In this document: piece by piece, positions 35,242-43,218 of the stretch
How positions within the stretch are numbered: the first letter of the stretch is position 1
Layout of the letters: each line of letters starts with the position of its first letter
Source: Streptomyces albus subsp. albus
GTDB lineage: Bacteria; Actinomycetota; Actinomycetes; Streptomycetales; Streptomycetaceae
NCBI RefSeq assembly: GCF_000725885.1
Contig: NZ_JODR01000013.1
Location: 1-64,000 of the forward strand
Length of the DNA: 64,000 bases
Direction: 5' to 3'
The notes under the pieces: generated by a model
The model's database searches: none
What the model saw: only the letters and a program-made list of their open reading frames with translations
Told to the model about the DNA's origin: nothing
Position numbers and translations under genes: made by a program

Positions 35242-36918
35242 TCAGCTTCCTGGGCCCTCCCGGCCGCGTTCGGGCAGACGGGTCCTTTCGCGCAGGCGGG
35301 TCTTGAGGACCTTGCCGCCCGCGTTGCGGGGGAGTTCGGGGACGAACTCGACCTCCCGGGGGACCTTGTAGTTGGCCATCTCGCGGCGGGACCAGGCGAT
35401 CAGGTCGTCGGCGGTGACGGTCGCGCCCGGGTGGCGGACGGCGTAGGCCTTGGCGACCTCGCCCAGGCGCGGGTCCGGGATGCCGACGACGGCCGCCTCC
35501 GCGATGCCCGGATGGTGGGCCAGCACCTGTTCGATCTCGGCCGGGTAGGCGTTGAAGCCGCCGACGATGAACATGTCCTTGATGCGGTCGGTGATGCGCA
35601 GATTGCCGTCGGCGTCCAGCACGCCGACGTCGCCGGTGCGCAGCCAGCCGTCCGGGGTGAGGACCTTCGCCGTCTCCTCGGGTTCCTCGAAGTAGCCGGA
35701 CATGACGTGGTAGCCGCGCACCAGGACCTCGCCGGGTTCGCCGGGCGGCAGCGGGGTGCCGTCGGGAGCGGCGACCCGTACCTCGGTGCCGGGGATGGCC
35801 CGCCCCGAGGTGGCGGCGACGGTCTTCGCGGGGTCGCCGCGGCGGCACATGGTGACGGTGCCGGACGCCTCGGTCAGCCCGTAGGCGGTCAGTACGGTGC
35901 CGACCTCCAGCTCGGCGCGCAGCCGCTCCACCAGTTCCAGGGGGACGACGGCGGCGCCGGTGACGACGAGCCGCAGTGCGGACAGGTCGTGCCGGTGGCG
36001 GGCCGGGTGGTCCAGGACGGACTGGTGGAGGGTGGGGGGTCCGGGCAGCACGGTGACGCGTTCGGCGGCGATGTGGGCCAGCGCGGTCTCCACGCTGAAG
36101 ACGGGCTGCGGGATCATCGTGGCGCCGCGCAGCAGGCAGGCGATGACGCCGGCCTTGTAGCCGAAGGTGTGGAAGAACGGGTTGACGATCAGATAGCGGT
36201 CGCCCTCGGTGAGTCCCGCCAGTTCGCTCCAGGTGCGGTAGACGCGCACGGTCTGTTCGTGGGTGATGACCGCGCCCTTGGGGTGCCCGGTGGTGCCGGA
36301 GGTGAAGGTGATGTCGGAGGGGTCGCCGGGGGCGATGCTCCCCGCCCGCTCCCGTACGGCCTCCACCGGAACGTCCGCGCCGCGCGCCAGGAAGGCGGGC
36401 CAGGTGGTGAAGGTCTCGGGTGCGTCGGAGGCCAGGACCACGACCTCGCGCAGGTGCGGCAGCCCGGGCAGCGGGCCCGCACCGGGGCCTTCGGCGGCGG
36501 TACGGCGCAGGGCGGCCACGTACGAGGTGCCCAGGAAGGTGCCGGTGACGAACAGCAGCCGGGCCCGGGTCCTGGCCAGCACATAGGCGGCTTCCCGCCC
36601 CTTGAACCGGGTGTTGAGCGGGACGAGGACGCCGCCGGCGGTGACGGCGCCGAGAGCCGCGACGATCCAGTCGAGGGTGTTGGGCGCCCAGACGGCCACC
36701 CGGTCGCCGGGCTCCAGCCCGTGGGCGAGGCAGGCCGCCGCCGCCTCCTCCACCCGCCGGCCGAGCTCGGCGTAGGTGAGCCGGGTGCGCCCTTCGACGA
36801 CGGCTTCGCGGGGCCCGAAGCGGGCCGCGGCGTCCTGGACGAGAGCCGGGACGGTGCCGGGGGCGGGCCGGTCCCGCCCTGTGGTGCCGTTCGCGGGTGA
36901 CGGGGCCGGGTCGCTCAC
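35242..36918 (-). CDS. FadD3-like acyl-CoA ligase (AMP-forming)
   Basis: 558 residues from GTG 36918 (AGGAGGAGG upstream). It is an ANL-superfamily ligase: AMP-binding DITFTSGTTGHPKGAVITHE, AYGLTEASG, TGDVGVLDADGNLRITDRIKD and C-terminal PRNAGGKVLKTRLRE with the catalytic Lys. The N-terminal half (DRVAVWAPNTLDWIVAALG, VPLNTRFKGREAAYVL) is close to FadD3, which activates the propionate side chain of steroid ring-C/D residues in mycobacteria; actual substrate specificity is unproven. It is divergent from the thiolase operon, sharing box E. Confidence 0.88.
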   Translation of the reverse strand: MSDPAPSPANGTTGRDRPAPGTVPALVQDAAARFGPREAVVEGRTRLTYAELGRRVEEAAAACLAHGLEPGDRVAVWAPNTLDWIVAALGAVTAGGVLVPLNTRFKGREAAYVLARTRARLLFVTGTFLGTSYVAALRRTAAEGPGAGPLPGLPHLREVVVLASDAPETFTTWPAFLARGADVPVEAVRERAGSIAPGDPSDITFTSGTTGHPKGAVITHEQTVRVYRTWSELAGLTEGDRYLIVNPFFHTFGYKAGVIACLLRGATMIPQPVFSVETALAHIAAERVTVLPGPPTLHQSVLDHPARHRHDLSALRLVVTGAAVVPLELVERLRAELEVGTVLTAYGLTEASGTVTMCRRGDPAKTVAATSGRAIPGTEVRVAAPDGTPLPPGEPGEVLVRGYHVMSGYFEEPEETAKVLTPDGWLRTGDVGVLDADGNLRITDRIKDMFIVGGFNAYPAEIEQVLAHHPGIAEAAVVGIPDPRLGEVAKAYAVRHPGATVTADDLIAWSRREMANYKVPREVEFVPELPRNAGGKVLKTRLRERTRLPERGREGPGS

Positions 36919-37001
36919 CGTGCGCCTCCTCCTGCCGTGCCGGCGGGCCAACCGCCGCGGCCCGCTGGGCGTGGCCGGACGGTGCTCGGTCAGGCACCGG
37001 G

Positions 37002-37020
37002 ACCTGACACACCGTCAGGT
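37002..37020. promoter_or_regulatory. Regulon box E (ACCTGACACACCGTCAGGT)
   Basis: 7-bp perfect arms ACCTGAC/GTCAGGT around ACACC, with the core at 37004-37018. It lies in the 165-bp divergent region and can control both the ligase (start 36918) and the thiolase operon (start 37084). Confidence 0.8.
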
Positions 37021-37083
37021 TAGCTGTAGCCTCCCGCACTGTCAGCAGCGATGCAGCGATCAGGTCGCCAGAGGGAGGACGCC

Positions 37084-38223
37084 ATGAAGGACGCCACGGC
37101 GATCGTCGGGATAGGACAGACGCCGTTCGCCAAACAGCTCCCCGAATCCGAGAAGACCCTCGCCTGCCGCGCGATCCTGGCCGCGCTCGACGACGCCGGG
37201 ATCGCCCCCCACGAGGTGGACGCCTTCGCCTCGTACACCATGGAGGAGACCGACGAGGTCGAGGTCGCCAAGGCCATCGGCGCCGGCGATGTGACCTTCT
37301 TCTCCAAGGTCGGCTACGGCGGCGGCGGTTCGTGCGCCACCGTCGCCCACCTGGCGGCGGCCATCGCCACCGGCCAGGCCACCGTCGGGGTCGCCTGGCG
37401 GTCCCGCAAACGCGGCTCGGGAGCCCGCCCCTGGAAGAACACCACCGTGCAGTTGCCGACACCCGCGCAGTGGACGCGGCCGTTCGGCCTGCTGCGGCCG
37501 GCCGACGAGATCGGCATGCTCGCCCGCCGCTACATGCACGAGTACGGCGCCACCCGCGACCACCTGTTCAACGTGGCCCTGGCCTGCCGCAACCGTGCCA
37601 ACCAGAACCCGGCCGCGATGATGTACGAGAGGCCGCTCACCCGCGAGATGTACATGACGGCCCGCTGGATCAGCGAGCCCCTGTGCCTGTTCGACAACTG
37701 CCTGGAGACCGACGGCGCACTGGCCTGCGTCCTGGTCTCCGCCGACCGGGCCCGCGACTGCCGCCGCCGCCCCGTCTACGTGCACGCCGCCGCGCAGGGC
37801 CTGCCCGCCCAGCACCACGGCATGGTCAACTACTGGAACGACGACCCGCTGCGCGGACCCGCCTGGACCGCGGCGCAACAACTGTGGAAACACGCCGACT
37901 TCTGTCCACAGGATGTGGATGTCGCCCAGATCTACGACGCGTTCACCGTGCTGATCCCGCTCTCGCTGGAGGGCTACGGCTTCTGCGGACGCGGCGAGGG
38001 GGCGGCCTTCACCGAGGGCGGCGCACTGGAGATCGGCGGACGGCTGCCGCTCAACACCTCCGGCGGCGGACTGAGCGAAGCGTACGTGCACGGCTTCAAC
38101 CTGATCACCGAAGGGGTGCGGCAACTGCGCGGCACCTCCACCGCACAGGTGCCCGACGCCGCCACCTGCCTGGTGACGGCGGGCGAGGGCGTACCCACTT
38201 CCGCGCTGCTGCTGAGGAGCTGA
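37084..38223 (+). CDS. Thiolase-fold lipid-transfer/aldolase-type protein (Ltp-like)
   Basis: 379 residues from ATG 37084. It has a thiolase fold: AIVGIGQTPFAKQL, ALDDAGIAPHEVDAFASY, the active-site region YGGGGSCATVAHLAAAI, and late IYDAFTVLIPLSLEGYGF and NTSGGGLSEAYVHG. In this subfamily some members (Ltp2) are not thiolases but work with a DUF35 protein as retro-aldolases in steroid side-chain removal. Here a DUF35 gene follows after 5 bases, which supports that reading. It is the first gene of a three-gene operon controlled from box E. Confidence 0.85.
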   Translation: MKDATAIVGIGQTPFAKQLPESEKTLACRAILAALDDAGIAPHEVDAFASYTMEETDEVEVAKAIGAGDVTFFSKVGYGGGGSCATVAHLAAAIATGQATVGVAWRSRKRGSGARPWKNTTVQLPTPAQWTRPFGLLRPADEIGMLARRYMHEYGATRDHLFNVALACRNRANQNPAAMMYERPLTREMYMTARWISEPLCLFDNCLETDGALACVLVSADRARDCRRRPVYVHAAAQGLPAQHHGMVNYWNDDPLRGPAWTAAQQLWKHADFCPQDVDVAQIYDAFTVLIPLSLEGYGFCGRGEGAAFTEGGALEIGGRLPLNTSGGGLSEAYVHGFNLITEGVRQLRGTSTAQVPDAATCLVTAGEGVPTSALLLRS

Positions 38224-38228
38224 GGACG

Positions 38229-38717
38229 ATGAGCGCACCGACGGCACCGACAGCCCTGACAGCCCTCACGAAGGACGGGCTGCTGCTGCCGGTCCCCGAC
38301 GACGACGGCGCACCGTTCTGGTCGTACGCCGCCGCCGGTGAACTGCGCGTACAGGCGTGCGCCGGCTGCGGCACACGCCGCTTCCCGCCGCGGCCGTGCT
38401 GCCCGCGCTGCCAGTCCTTCGACACCGAGTGGCAGCGCATGAGCGGGCGCGGCCGGATCTGGTCATACGTGATCGCCCATCCGCCGCTGCTGCCCGGCTA
38501 CGCGAGGACCGCGCCCTACGACGTGCTCGTGGTGGAACTGGCCGACGACCCCGCCATCCGGCTGGTGGGCAACCTGGTCGCCGCGCCGGACGCGCCGCTG
38601 GGTTCCGTGCCCGCCGCCAGACTGCGCATCGGCGCCCCGGTCAAGGCCGTCTTCCCGGTGCTCGGCGAGGGCGAGAACCGGGTGACGGTGGTGCGCTGGA
38701 TGCTGGAGCGCCCGTGA
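38229..38717 (+). CDS. DUF35 zinc-ribbon/OB-fold protein (partner of thiolase-like enzyme)
   Basis: 162 residues. Residues ~45-65 are a zinc ribbon with four Cys (CAGCGTRRFPPRPCCPRC). An OB-fold follows (GRGRIWSYVIAHPPLLPGY, YDVLVVELADDP). DUF35 proteins bind CoA-linked substrates and activate thiolase-type or hydratase partners (ChsH2, acetoacetyl-CoA synthase complexes). It is placed directly between the thiolase-like gene and the hydratase, overlapping the latter by 4 bases, so it is probably one complex or one enzyme pair. Confidence 0.9.
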   Translation: MSAPTAPTALTALTKDGLLLPVPDDDGAPFWSYAAAGELRVQACAGCGTRRFPPRPCCPRCQSFDTEWQRMSGRGRIWSYVIAHPPLLPGYARTAPYDVLVVELADDPAIRLVGNLVAAPDAPLGSVPAARLRIGAPVKAVFPVLGEGENRVTVVRWMLERP

Positions 38718-39505
38718 GCATCCGCCTGTCCGTACGGGACGGGGTCGCGACGGTGACGCTCGACCGCCCCGAGAAGCACAACGCGCTCGACCTGGCCGAC
38801 GCCCGCGAATTGGGCCGGGTGTGGCAGCGGCTGCGGACCGACGCCGCCGTCCGGGCCGCGGTGGTGACCGGCGCCGGCTCCCGGGCGTTCTGCACCGGCA
38901 TCGACCGGGACGCGGTCGCCGACCCGGACGCCGTGCCGCAGCCGCACTCGCCGTTCGCCGTCGAGGACCCGCTGCTGCGGATCGGCCCCAAGAGCAACGA
39001 CCTGTGGATCCCCGTACTGGCCGCCGTCGAGGGGATGGCCTGCGGCGGCGCCTTCTACCTGCTGGGCGAGGCGGAGTTCCTGATCGCCACGGAGGAGTCC
39101 GTCTTCTTCGACCCGCACACCACCTACGGCATGGTCAGCGCCTACGAGGCCATGGGGATGGCGCAGCGGATGCCGTTCGGCGAGGTGGCGCGGATGGCAC
39201 TGATGGGCACGGCCGAACGGATCTCCGGGCGGCGCGCGTACGAGACGGGGCTGGTCTCCGAACTGGCCCCGCCCGGCGGGGCACTGGAGGCGGCACTGCG
39301 CTGCGCCCGGGTGCTGGCCGGCTATCCGCCGGCCGCGGTGCAGGGCACGGTGCGGGCCGTGTGGGCGGCCAGGGAAGCGGCCCGCGAACGGGCCATGGCC
39401 CACGCCCCGTCCCTGATCGCCCTCGGCAACCTGCCGCCGGACCGGCAGACGGACCTCTTCCACGGCCGGCCGCGGGGCGCCCACAGCGCCCCGCGCATCC
39501 GCTGA
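38714..39505 (+). CDS. Enoyl-CoA hydratase/isomerase family protein
   Basis: 263 residues from GTG 38714, translationally coupled to the DUF35 gene. It has the crotonase fold: VTLDRPEKHNALDLADAREL, GAGSRAFCTGIDRDAVADPD (oxyanion-hole segment) and AAVEGMACGGAFYLLGEAEF with the second oxyanion Gly. The usual catalytic Glu pair is not clear at the second position (ATEESVFFDPHTTYG), so hydratase against isomerase activity cannot be settled. It would act on the CoA ester before or after the thiolase/aldolase step. Confidence 0.87.
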   Translation: MSIRLSVRDGVATVTLDRPEKHNALDLADARELGRVWQRLRTDAAVRAAVVTGAGSRAFCTGIDRDAVADPDAVPQPHSPFAVEDPLLRIGPKSNDLWIPVLAAVEGMACGGAFYLLGEAEFLIATEESVFFDPHTTYGMVSAYEAMGMAQRMPFGEVARMALMGTAERISGRRAYETGLVSELAPPGGALEAALRCARVLAGYPPAAVQGTVRAVWAAREAARERAMAHAPSLIALGNLPPDRQTDLFHGRPRGAHSAPRIR

Positions 39506-39514
39506 GGCCCGGCC

Positions 39515-39555
39515 GCCCCGTCGTGAGGAGACGAGGGTCCCCCTCACGACGGGGC
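39515..39555 (+). terminator. Hairpin terminating the thiolase-DUF35-hydratase operon
   Basis: Perfect 14-bp arms GCCCCGTCGTGAGG and CCTCACGACGGGGC with a 13-base loop, 9 bases after the stop at 39505. Confidence 0.7.
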
Positions 39556-39634
39556 GGGACGGGCCTCGCCGGGGGCGTGGGCGTACCCAGGGGCAGGACG
39601 GCACCGCCAGGAGAGGGGGGAGGGCGTTCCCAAG

Positions 39635-39795
39635 CAGCGGGCCCCACCTTCCCGAAGGGCGGGGCCTCGCCTCCGGTTGGCACGGGCCCCACCTCCCCGA
39701 GGCGCGGGCTTCACCTCCCCCGGGGCACGGGCCTCACCTCCCCGAGGCACCGGCCCCGCCTCCCCCGAGGCACGGGCCCCCAGGCACCGGCCCCG
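39635..39795. repeat. Imperfect 22-24-bp tandem repeats, gene-free interval
   Basis: Seven diverged copies of a unit close to CACGGGCCTCACCTCCCCGAGG fill most of the 331-bp gap between the hydratase operon and the oxidoreductase gene. No credible gene is seen in the gap. Each unit carries a short CCTCxCCGAGG-like dyad. The origin is probably slippage; a role in 3'-end structure is possible. Confidence 0.75.
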
Positions 39796-39837
39796 CGTTG
39801 CCGCGTCGGCCCGAAGGGGGCCGGCACGGGAGACGGT

Positions 39838-40731
39838 TCAGACGAGCAGGACGCGGCGACCGCGCGCGTGGCCGGCCTGGCTGTCGGCGTGCGCCGCCGC
39901 GGCCTCGGCCAGCGGGTACGACTTCTCGACCGGGATGTGGAGCTTCCCCCGCGAGATGAGGTCCACCGCCTCGGCCAGCGCCGCCGGAACGCTCCCGGCC
40001 ACACCGGAGAAGCGGACACCGGACCGGGGCGCGTCCAGATCGGCGATGGAGACGACCTTGTGCGGGTCTCCCGTCAGCTCGACGAGTTCGCGGATCACCC
40101 CGGAGCCGGCCAGGTCGAGGGCCGTGTCGACGGGGCCGAGCTGCCGCACCCGCTCGACCCAGCCCTCACCGTAGGTGGTGGCCCGGGCGCCCAGGCTGCG
40201 CAGATAGTCCTGGTTGGCGGCTCCGGCCGTGCCGATCACCGGGATGCCGCGCTCGCGGGCGATCTGCAAGACCGCCGAGCCGACTCCCCCGGACGCGCCG
40301 CTGACCAGCAGCGTGTGCCCGGGCCGCGCGCCGACCTCGCTGAGGATGCGCAGCGCGGTCTCCACCACCGAGGGGTATCCGGCCGCCTCTTCGAAGCTCA
40401 GCCCCTCGGGCATCCGGGCCCAGGCCGTCAGCACGGCGAACTCGGCGTAGGTGCTCGCGCCTTCGCCGAACACCCGGTCGCCGACCGCGACCCCTTCGAC
40501 GCCCTCGCCGACCTCGTCCACCACCCCGGAGGCGTCCAGCCCGACGCCGGAGGGCAGCGCGATCGGATGGGCGGAGAGGACCTGGCCCTCACGGATGCGC
40601 CAGTCGACGGGGTTGACGCCCGCCGCCCGTACGGCGATGCGTATGCGGCCGGGGCCCGCGTGGGGCTCCTCGGCGTCCACGAGTCGGAGCACTTCGGGGC
40701 CGCCGAACTCGGCGAAGATCACTTTTTTCAT
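39838..40731 (-). CDS. NADP-dependent zinc-less alcohol dehydrogenase/quinone oxidoreductase
   Basis: 297 residues of the MDR superfamily: opening KKVIFAEFGGPEVLRLVDAE, RAAGVNPVDWRIREGQ, cofactor loop LLVSGASGGVGSAVLQIA (AxxGGVG type for NADPH) and no zinc-ligand cluster. It probably reduces quinones or enones in the cytoplasm. It is divergent from the TetR gene at 40819, whose product is the likely repressor through CTAACCGTTAG. It has no catabolic regulon box. Confidence 0.9.
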   Translation of the reverse strand: MKKVIFAEFGGPEVLRLVDAEEPHAGPGRIRIAVRAAGVNPVDWRIREGQVLSAHPIALPSGVGLDASGVVDEVGEGVEGVAVGDRVFGEGASTYAEFAVLTAWARMPEGLSFEEAAGYPSVVETALRILSEVGARPGHTLLVSGASGGVGSAVLQIARERGIPVIGTAGAANQDYLRSLGARATTYGEGWVERVRQLGPVDTALDLAGSGVIRELVELTGDPHKVVSIADLDAPRSGVRFSGVAGSVPAALAEAVDLISRGKLHIPVEKSYPLAEAAAAHADSQAGHARGRRVLLV

Positions 40732-40746
40732 ACCGGCACCGTAACA

Positions 40747-40757
40747 CTAACCGTTAG
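40747..40757. promoter_or_regulatory. TetR operator candidate CTAACCGTTAG
   Basis: 5-bp arms CTAAC/GTTAG about one C, 16 bases upstream of the oxidoreductase start, with a further half-site GTTAG at 40770-40774. It lies between the divergent oxidoreductase and TetR genes, the standard place for autoregulated control. Confidence 0.6.
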
Positions 40758-40818
40758 GTTTTCCTGCCCGTTAGTTTTTCCTCACTGTTGTGATTTCGCA
40801 TTTGATAGGGTCCAGCCC

Positions 40819-41400
40819 ATGACCGTGCCGACCGGACGACGTGAGCGCAAGAAGGCCGCGACCCGCCGGAAGATCGCCGACACGGCCCTGCGGCTCTTCC
40901 TGGAGCGCGGCTACGACGCGGTGGGCATCCGCGAGGTGGCCGCCGAGGCGGACGTGGCCGTCACCACCGTCTTCTCCCACTTCGCCTCGAAAGAGGCCCT
41001 GGTCTTCGAACAGGACGAGGGCTTCGAACAGCGCCTCGCGCAGGCGGTCACGAACCGGGCGCCGGACGAGCCCCTCATCCCCGCGCTGCGCCGCGAGGTC
41101 CTGGCCCTGGTGCGCCACTGCACGGCGGACGGCGCCGCCCCGATCCAGCGCATGATCGCCGCGTCACCCGCTCTGCGGCAGTACGAGGACTCGATGCGGC
41201 TGCGCCACGCGGAGTCGCTGGCGGCGGCCGTCGCCGCCGACCCCGCCCTGGCACGGACCGGCACGGTCTGCCGGACACTGGCCCGGTTCGTGGTCGACGC
41301 CTACGCGCTGGCCCGCGAGGCGGACGACCCGGACGCCGCGGTGGACGAGATCTTCCGCATGATCGAGGCCGCCTGGGAAGTCACCGCGCCCTCCAGGTAG
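40819..41400 (+). CDS. TetR-family regulator of the adjacent oxidoreductase
   Basis: 193 residues. The N-terminal helix-turn-helix covers residues ~10-60 (RKIADTALRLFLERGYDAVG, IREVAAEADVAVTTVFSHFA). The C-terminal ligand domain is of AcrR type. It is divergent from the quinone oxidoreductase with TTAG-type palindromes between them, so it most likely represses both genes and responds to an electrophile or quinone-like ligand (inference). Confidence 0.9.
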   Translation: MTVPTGRRERKKAATRRKIADTALRLFLERGYDAVGIREVAAEADVAVTTVFSHFASKEALVFEQDEGFEQRLAQAVTNRAPDEPLIPALRREVLALVRHCTADGAAPIQRMIAASPALRQYEDSMRLRHAESLAAAVAADPALARTGTVCRTLARFVVDAYALAREADDPDAAVDEIFRMIEAAWEVTAPSR

Positions 41401-41439
41401 CGCGGCGGCCGGGGCCGCAGGACACGCACGGGCGGTCAT

Positions 41440-41473
41440 GCGAACGCCCCCGCCAGGAGGTGGGGGCGTTCGC
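41440..41473. terminator. Bidirectional hairpin between convergent genes
   Basis: Perfect 12-bp arms GCGAACGCCCCC and GGGGGCGTTCGC with a 10-base loop, between the TetR gene (ends 41400) and the secreted protein gene (ends 41518). Confidence 0.7.
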
Positions 41474-41517
41474 GGGAGCAGGGGCGGGGCTCCGGGCGGG
41501 GACCGGGCCGCCGCCGG

Positions 41518-42057
41518 TCACCCGACGGAGGCGACCTCGCACTCCTTCACCTTGCCGACCAGGCTCGGGGTGTCCATGGGCACCTTCACCGTCCTGGAGC
41601 GGCCGTCCTCGACGGTGGTGACGGCGGAACCGGAGTCGACGAGGCCGCCGTCGGCGTCGAGGAAGTTCACCCGCACGGTGAAAGTGCCCCTGGCGGTACC
41701 GGTGTTGCGCACCCGTACGGTCGCCGCCGGCTTCCCGCCGGGGACTTCCCGGGCGCACTCGGTGACGTGACCGGAGCCGTCGGCCCTGGTGCCGCCGGAG
41801 GACGACGAAGAAGACGAAGAAGAGGACGACGAGGACGAGCCGTAGGAGGAACCGGAGGAGCCGTAGGAGCGGTCCCAGTCGCTGTCGGACGAACTGTGGC
41901 TGCCGGACTTCTCGCTGCTGCATCCGCCGCCACCGCCGCCGTGGCTCTTGCTGCCGCCACCGCGCCCGCCGGAGGAGCGGGCCTGGCTGAAACCGCTCAG
42001 TGCCAGCAGCACCACGGTGACCGCGGCGATCAGTTTCAGGTGGCGCAGACGCTTCAT
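41518..42057 (-). CDS. Secreted Ser/Gly-rich protein of unknown function
   Basis: 179 residues. It has a signal peptide (KRLRHLKLIAAVTVVLLAL, cleavage near SQA-RSS), then a Gly/Ser-rich linker with a run of 14 serines (residues ~74-87). A C-terminal beta-rich domain of ~85 residues follows (VTECAREVPGGKPAATVRVR, FTVRVNFLDADGG), resembling FxLYD/immunoglobulin-like folds. A Cys pair (CAREV and KECEV) may form a disulfide. It would be extracellular or envelope-attached. Function unknown. Confidence 0.75.
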   Translation of the reverse strand: MKRLRHLKLIAAVTVVLLALSGFSQARSSGGRGGGSKSHGGGGGGCSSEKSGSHSSSDSDWDRSYGSSGSSYGSSSSSSSSSSSSSSGGTRADGSGHVTECAREVPGGKPAATVRVRNTGTARGTFTVRVNFLDADGGLVDSGSAVTTVEDGRSRTVKVPMDTPSLVGKVKECEVASVG

Positions 42058-42224
42058 GAGGACCCCCCGGTAGTGCGCGACCCATTACTTGTCGCGTCCT
42101 GTACAACTTATGTCATCGGCTCCAGACGCCCTCAGTGGCGAGCGGGTTCCCGGCGGCGTAGCGTCGGAAGCGGATCACGCATTCGGACGGCGTCCGCGTG
42201 ACGCCGGGGAAGCGAGACGAGACC

Positions 42225-43133
42225 ATGATCCGGAACGCGATCGGGTCGCTCCTCGCCCTCATCGGAGCGGCGGCCGTCGTCTACAGCCCCTTCCGCCCCT
42301 GGTACAACGGCCGCCTCGGGCGCGACTTCAGGCTCGACCAGCTCTTCCAGGCAGGCGGCATCACCCGCGCCGCCGCCGCGCTCTTCACCGGCCTGTTCGT
42401 GCTGATGCTGATCGCCGCGGTGGTGGCGGTCCTGGGGATACTGGCCCGTTCCCGCACGGTGGTGCTGATCGCGGGCGTGCTCGCCCTCGGCTTCACCGTC
42501 CTGTGGATGGTGCGGCAGGGCCAGGCCGCCGGCAGTCTGACCGCCGGCAATGCCGGAGGGCTCGCCTCCGGTGCCTGGCTCGCCCTGGCCGGCGGGGCGC
42601 TGCTGCTGATCGGCGGCGCGCTGATGGCGGGGCGCCGCGCGGTGGCCCGCCGCCGTCGCGGCGCGGAACCGGCCGCCGCGGGTGCCGCGGGTACCGCTGC
42701 TGTCCCGGGCGGTGCGGCCGGTGCGGGGGCACAGCCGTACGGCAGCCCGCAGGAGGACACCCTGGAGCAGCCGTACGCGGGCCAGCCGCCCCCGGCCGGG
42801 CCCCGGCCCGGGGCGCCGCCGCAGGAGCCCTACCCGGGCCAGGAGCCCTATCCGGGGCAGCCCGGGATGCGCGGCGCGGCCGGAGGGCCCGGGGAGCAGG
42901 AGCCGTACGAGTCCATGCCGGGCACCCAGGGGGCGCCGCTGGACGAGCCGCAGGAACCCAGGTCCCCGCAGCCGGGCCAGGGCCGGGCCGAGGAGCAGGG
43001 CCGCGCTCCGGAGGGCGAGGAGGAACTGCCCGACAACACCCGGCCGTTCCCCAAGGCGCCGCCGGCCGCGCCGGGCCAGCCGGGGAACGCCGACGACGAC
43101 ACCTGGCCGCACGGCCGGCGGGACGCGGCCTGA
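42225..43133 (+). CDS. Membrane protein with four hydrophobic segments and Pro/Gly-rich tail
   Basis: 302 residues from ATG 42225 (an in-frame GTG at 42198 is possible). Hydrophobic segments lie near residues 4-22, 50-72, 78-95 and 114-132, followed by RRAVARRRRGAEP. The cytoplasmic tail of ~160 residues is rich in Pro, Gly, Gln and Glu (repeats like QEPYPGQEPYPG). No enzymatic motif is seen. It is divergent from the Ser-rich secreted protein gene and convergent with afsK. Function unknown. Confidence 0.7.
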   Translation: MIRNAIGSLLALIGAAAVVYSPFRPWYNGRLGRDFRLDQLFQAGGITRAAAALFTGLFVLMLIAAVVAVLGILARSRTVVLIAGVLALGFTVLWMVRQGQAAGSLTAGNAGGLASGAWLALAGGALLLIGGALMAGRRAVARRRRGAEPAAAGAAGTAAVPGGAAGAGAQPYGSPQEDTLEQPYAGQPPPAGPRPGAPPQEPYPGQEPYPGQPGMRGAAGGPGEQEPYESMPGTQGAPLDEPQEPRSPQPGQGRAEEQGRAPEGEEELPDNTRPFPKAPPAAPGQPGNADDDTWPHGRRDAA

Positions 43134-43153
43134 CCTCCCCGTCCGCCTCTTCC

Positions 43154-43184
43154 GCCCGCCCGTCCGCCGGACGGACGGGCGGGC
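43154..43184. terminator. Bidirectional hairpin between the membrane protein gene and afsK
   Basis: Perfect 13-bp arms GCCCGCCCGTCCG and CGGACGGGCGGGC with a 5-base loop, in the gap between stops at 43133 and 43219. Confidence 0.65.
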
Positions 43185-43218
43185 ACCGTCGTGTCGCTGC
43201 CGCCGGGGTGCCGGACGG

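Noticed and set aside
39635..39795. CRISPR-like appearance of regularly repeated 22-24-bp units
   Set aside because: Units are contiguous and diverged, there are no unique spacers, and no cas genes are present in the window.
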